Of a stretch of 64,000 bases of DNA, positions 63,501-64,000 are shown in pieces. The translations under genes and the position numbers were made by a program. How positions within the stretch are numbered: the first letter of the stretch is position 1; each line of letters begins with the position of its first letter. Origin of the DNA: Arctopsyche grandis (taxonomy: Eukaryota; Arthropoda; Insecta; Trichoptera; Hydropsychidae); assembly GCF_051622035.1 (NCBI RefSeq), contig NC_135367.1, forward strand, positions 13,258,501 through 13,322,500, given 5' to 3'. Under the pieces are notes generated by a model. It made no database searches and had not been told where the DNA came from. It saw only the letters and a program-made list of their open reading frames with translations.

Positions 63501-63720
63501 AAACCAATGCCAATGCAAGGGAGTACTGGTGAAATAGGAGAACGTGAAAGATGGTGGAGACAAAATGGCAATTCAGCCAATGTCTACTCTGGCGCTGACT
63601 CTCCTAGCTCCGGAGGCTCCACAAGTCGCTTGCAAACTTGGCCCGATGACGATGATGATCAAGATATAGAAGTAGACGACGACGATCAAGAGGAGAAAAC
63701 TTCTGCAAATCATATACATG
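63501..63720 (+). CDS. Acidic low-complexity exon of an unrecognised gene
   Basis: After an acceptor (TTCATTATAG) the frame reads KPMPMQGSTGEIGERERWW, then RQNGNSANVYSGADSPSSGG, then a strongly acidic stretch with DDDDDQDIEVDDDDQEE. A GTCAGT donor follows 63720; without splicing the frame stops at 63749. Codon composition and an abrupt GC rise over the AT-rich flanks support coding. It is disordered in look, with no domain that I recognise. It may continue from the exon at 49663-49716 in phase 0. The next exon would be beyond the window. Confidence 0.6.
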
Positions 63721-64000
63721 GTCAGTCTGTAAAAATGGTCATGATATAATCGCACACGAAAAACCCAAATAGGAAAAATTCGTACAAATACCCTCAATGT
63801 ACGTGCATTTTAAAAACAAGTAATTTTTTTTTTTTAAAGTCAAAAATATTTTATTTTTGTATAAAAATTATATTTCAAAGTATGTATATACGTTGCAGAC
63901 GAACTGCGAATAACATAATGAAACAATGAAATGAACTTATTTTTCCAAGCCGCTGACCTAAGCGATCTTTTCGACACAGACTGTAGTTTTCAGTGTTTGG
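63721..64000. other. Right edge, intron or 3' flank
   Basis: AT-rich with no coding or repeat signal that I can support. Confidence 0.4.

Overview
The window is a gene-sparse, AT-rich stretch of a nuclear animal genome, almost certainly an insect or other arthropod. It has GT-AG introns, many of 70-90 bp but some over 10 kb, abundant CATA/TATG microsatellites, and a dense load of small DNA transposons, tRNA-derived SINEs and non-LTR retrotransposon ends. No bacterial, organellar, rRNA or CRISPR features are present. The order of insect could not be settled by eye.

From left to right: positions 1-28375 on the minus strand carry a lemur-type receptor kinase gene (LMTK family), reconstructed as nine phase-matched exons. 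They run from a signal-peptide exon at 28189-28375, through a membrane-anchor exon at 14200-14318, to the kinase exons below 3741, and a long acidic cytoplasmic tail leaves the window at base 1. Its two large introns (3742-14199 and 14319-28188) are filled with mobile elements: a solo LTR, a 558-bp perfect-looking palindrome, several MITEs, SINEs, a hAT transposase relic and a piggyBac-type element. At 32063-32593 (minus) is an intact single-exon MANF gene with an ERSE-II-like stress element upstream. It appears to lie inside the intron of a small predicted coiled-coil gene (exons 37104-37151 and 31769-31948). On the plus strand follow a complete 13-exon DNAAF5/HEATR2 gene (38331-42667) and a complete three-exon ZFAND1-like gene (44692-45746). 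An unrecognised gene may start at 49663 (18 codons) and resume after a 13.8-kb intron at 63501 with an acidic, low-complexity exon.

Functionally the genes look unrelated: a membrane kinase of neuronal type, a secreted/ER stress survival factor, a cytoplasmic dynein-arm assembly factor and an AN1 zinc-finger proteostasis factor. The richest part of the window is its mobile DNA. It includes hairpin hAT MITEs with clear 8-bp target duplications, TTAA elements with matching ends (one with a remnant transposase start), elements with TTA duplications and in-window empty sites, nested insertions that give relative ages, a large fold-back element split by another MITE, and a SINE family in which one core domain is joined to two different tails. 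All gene models were made by hand from splice signals and reading phase; no database search was run.
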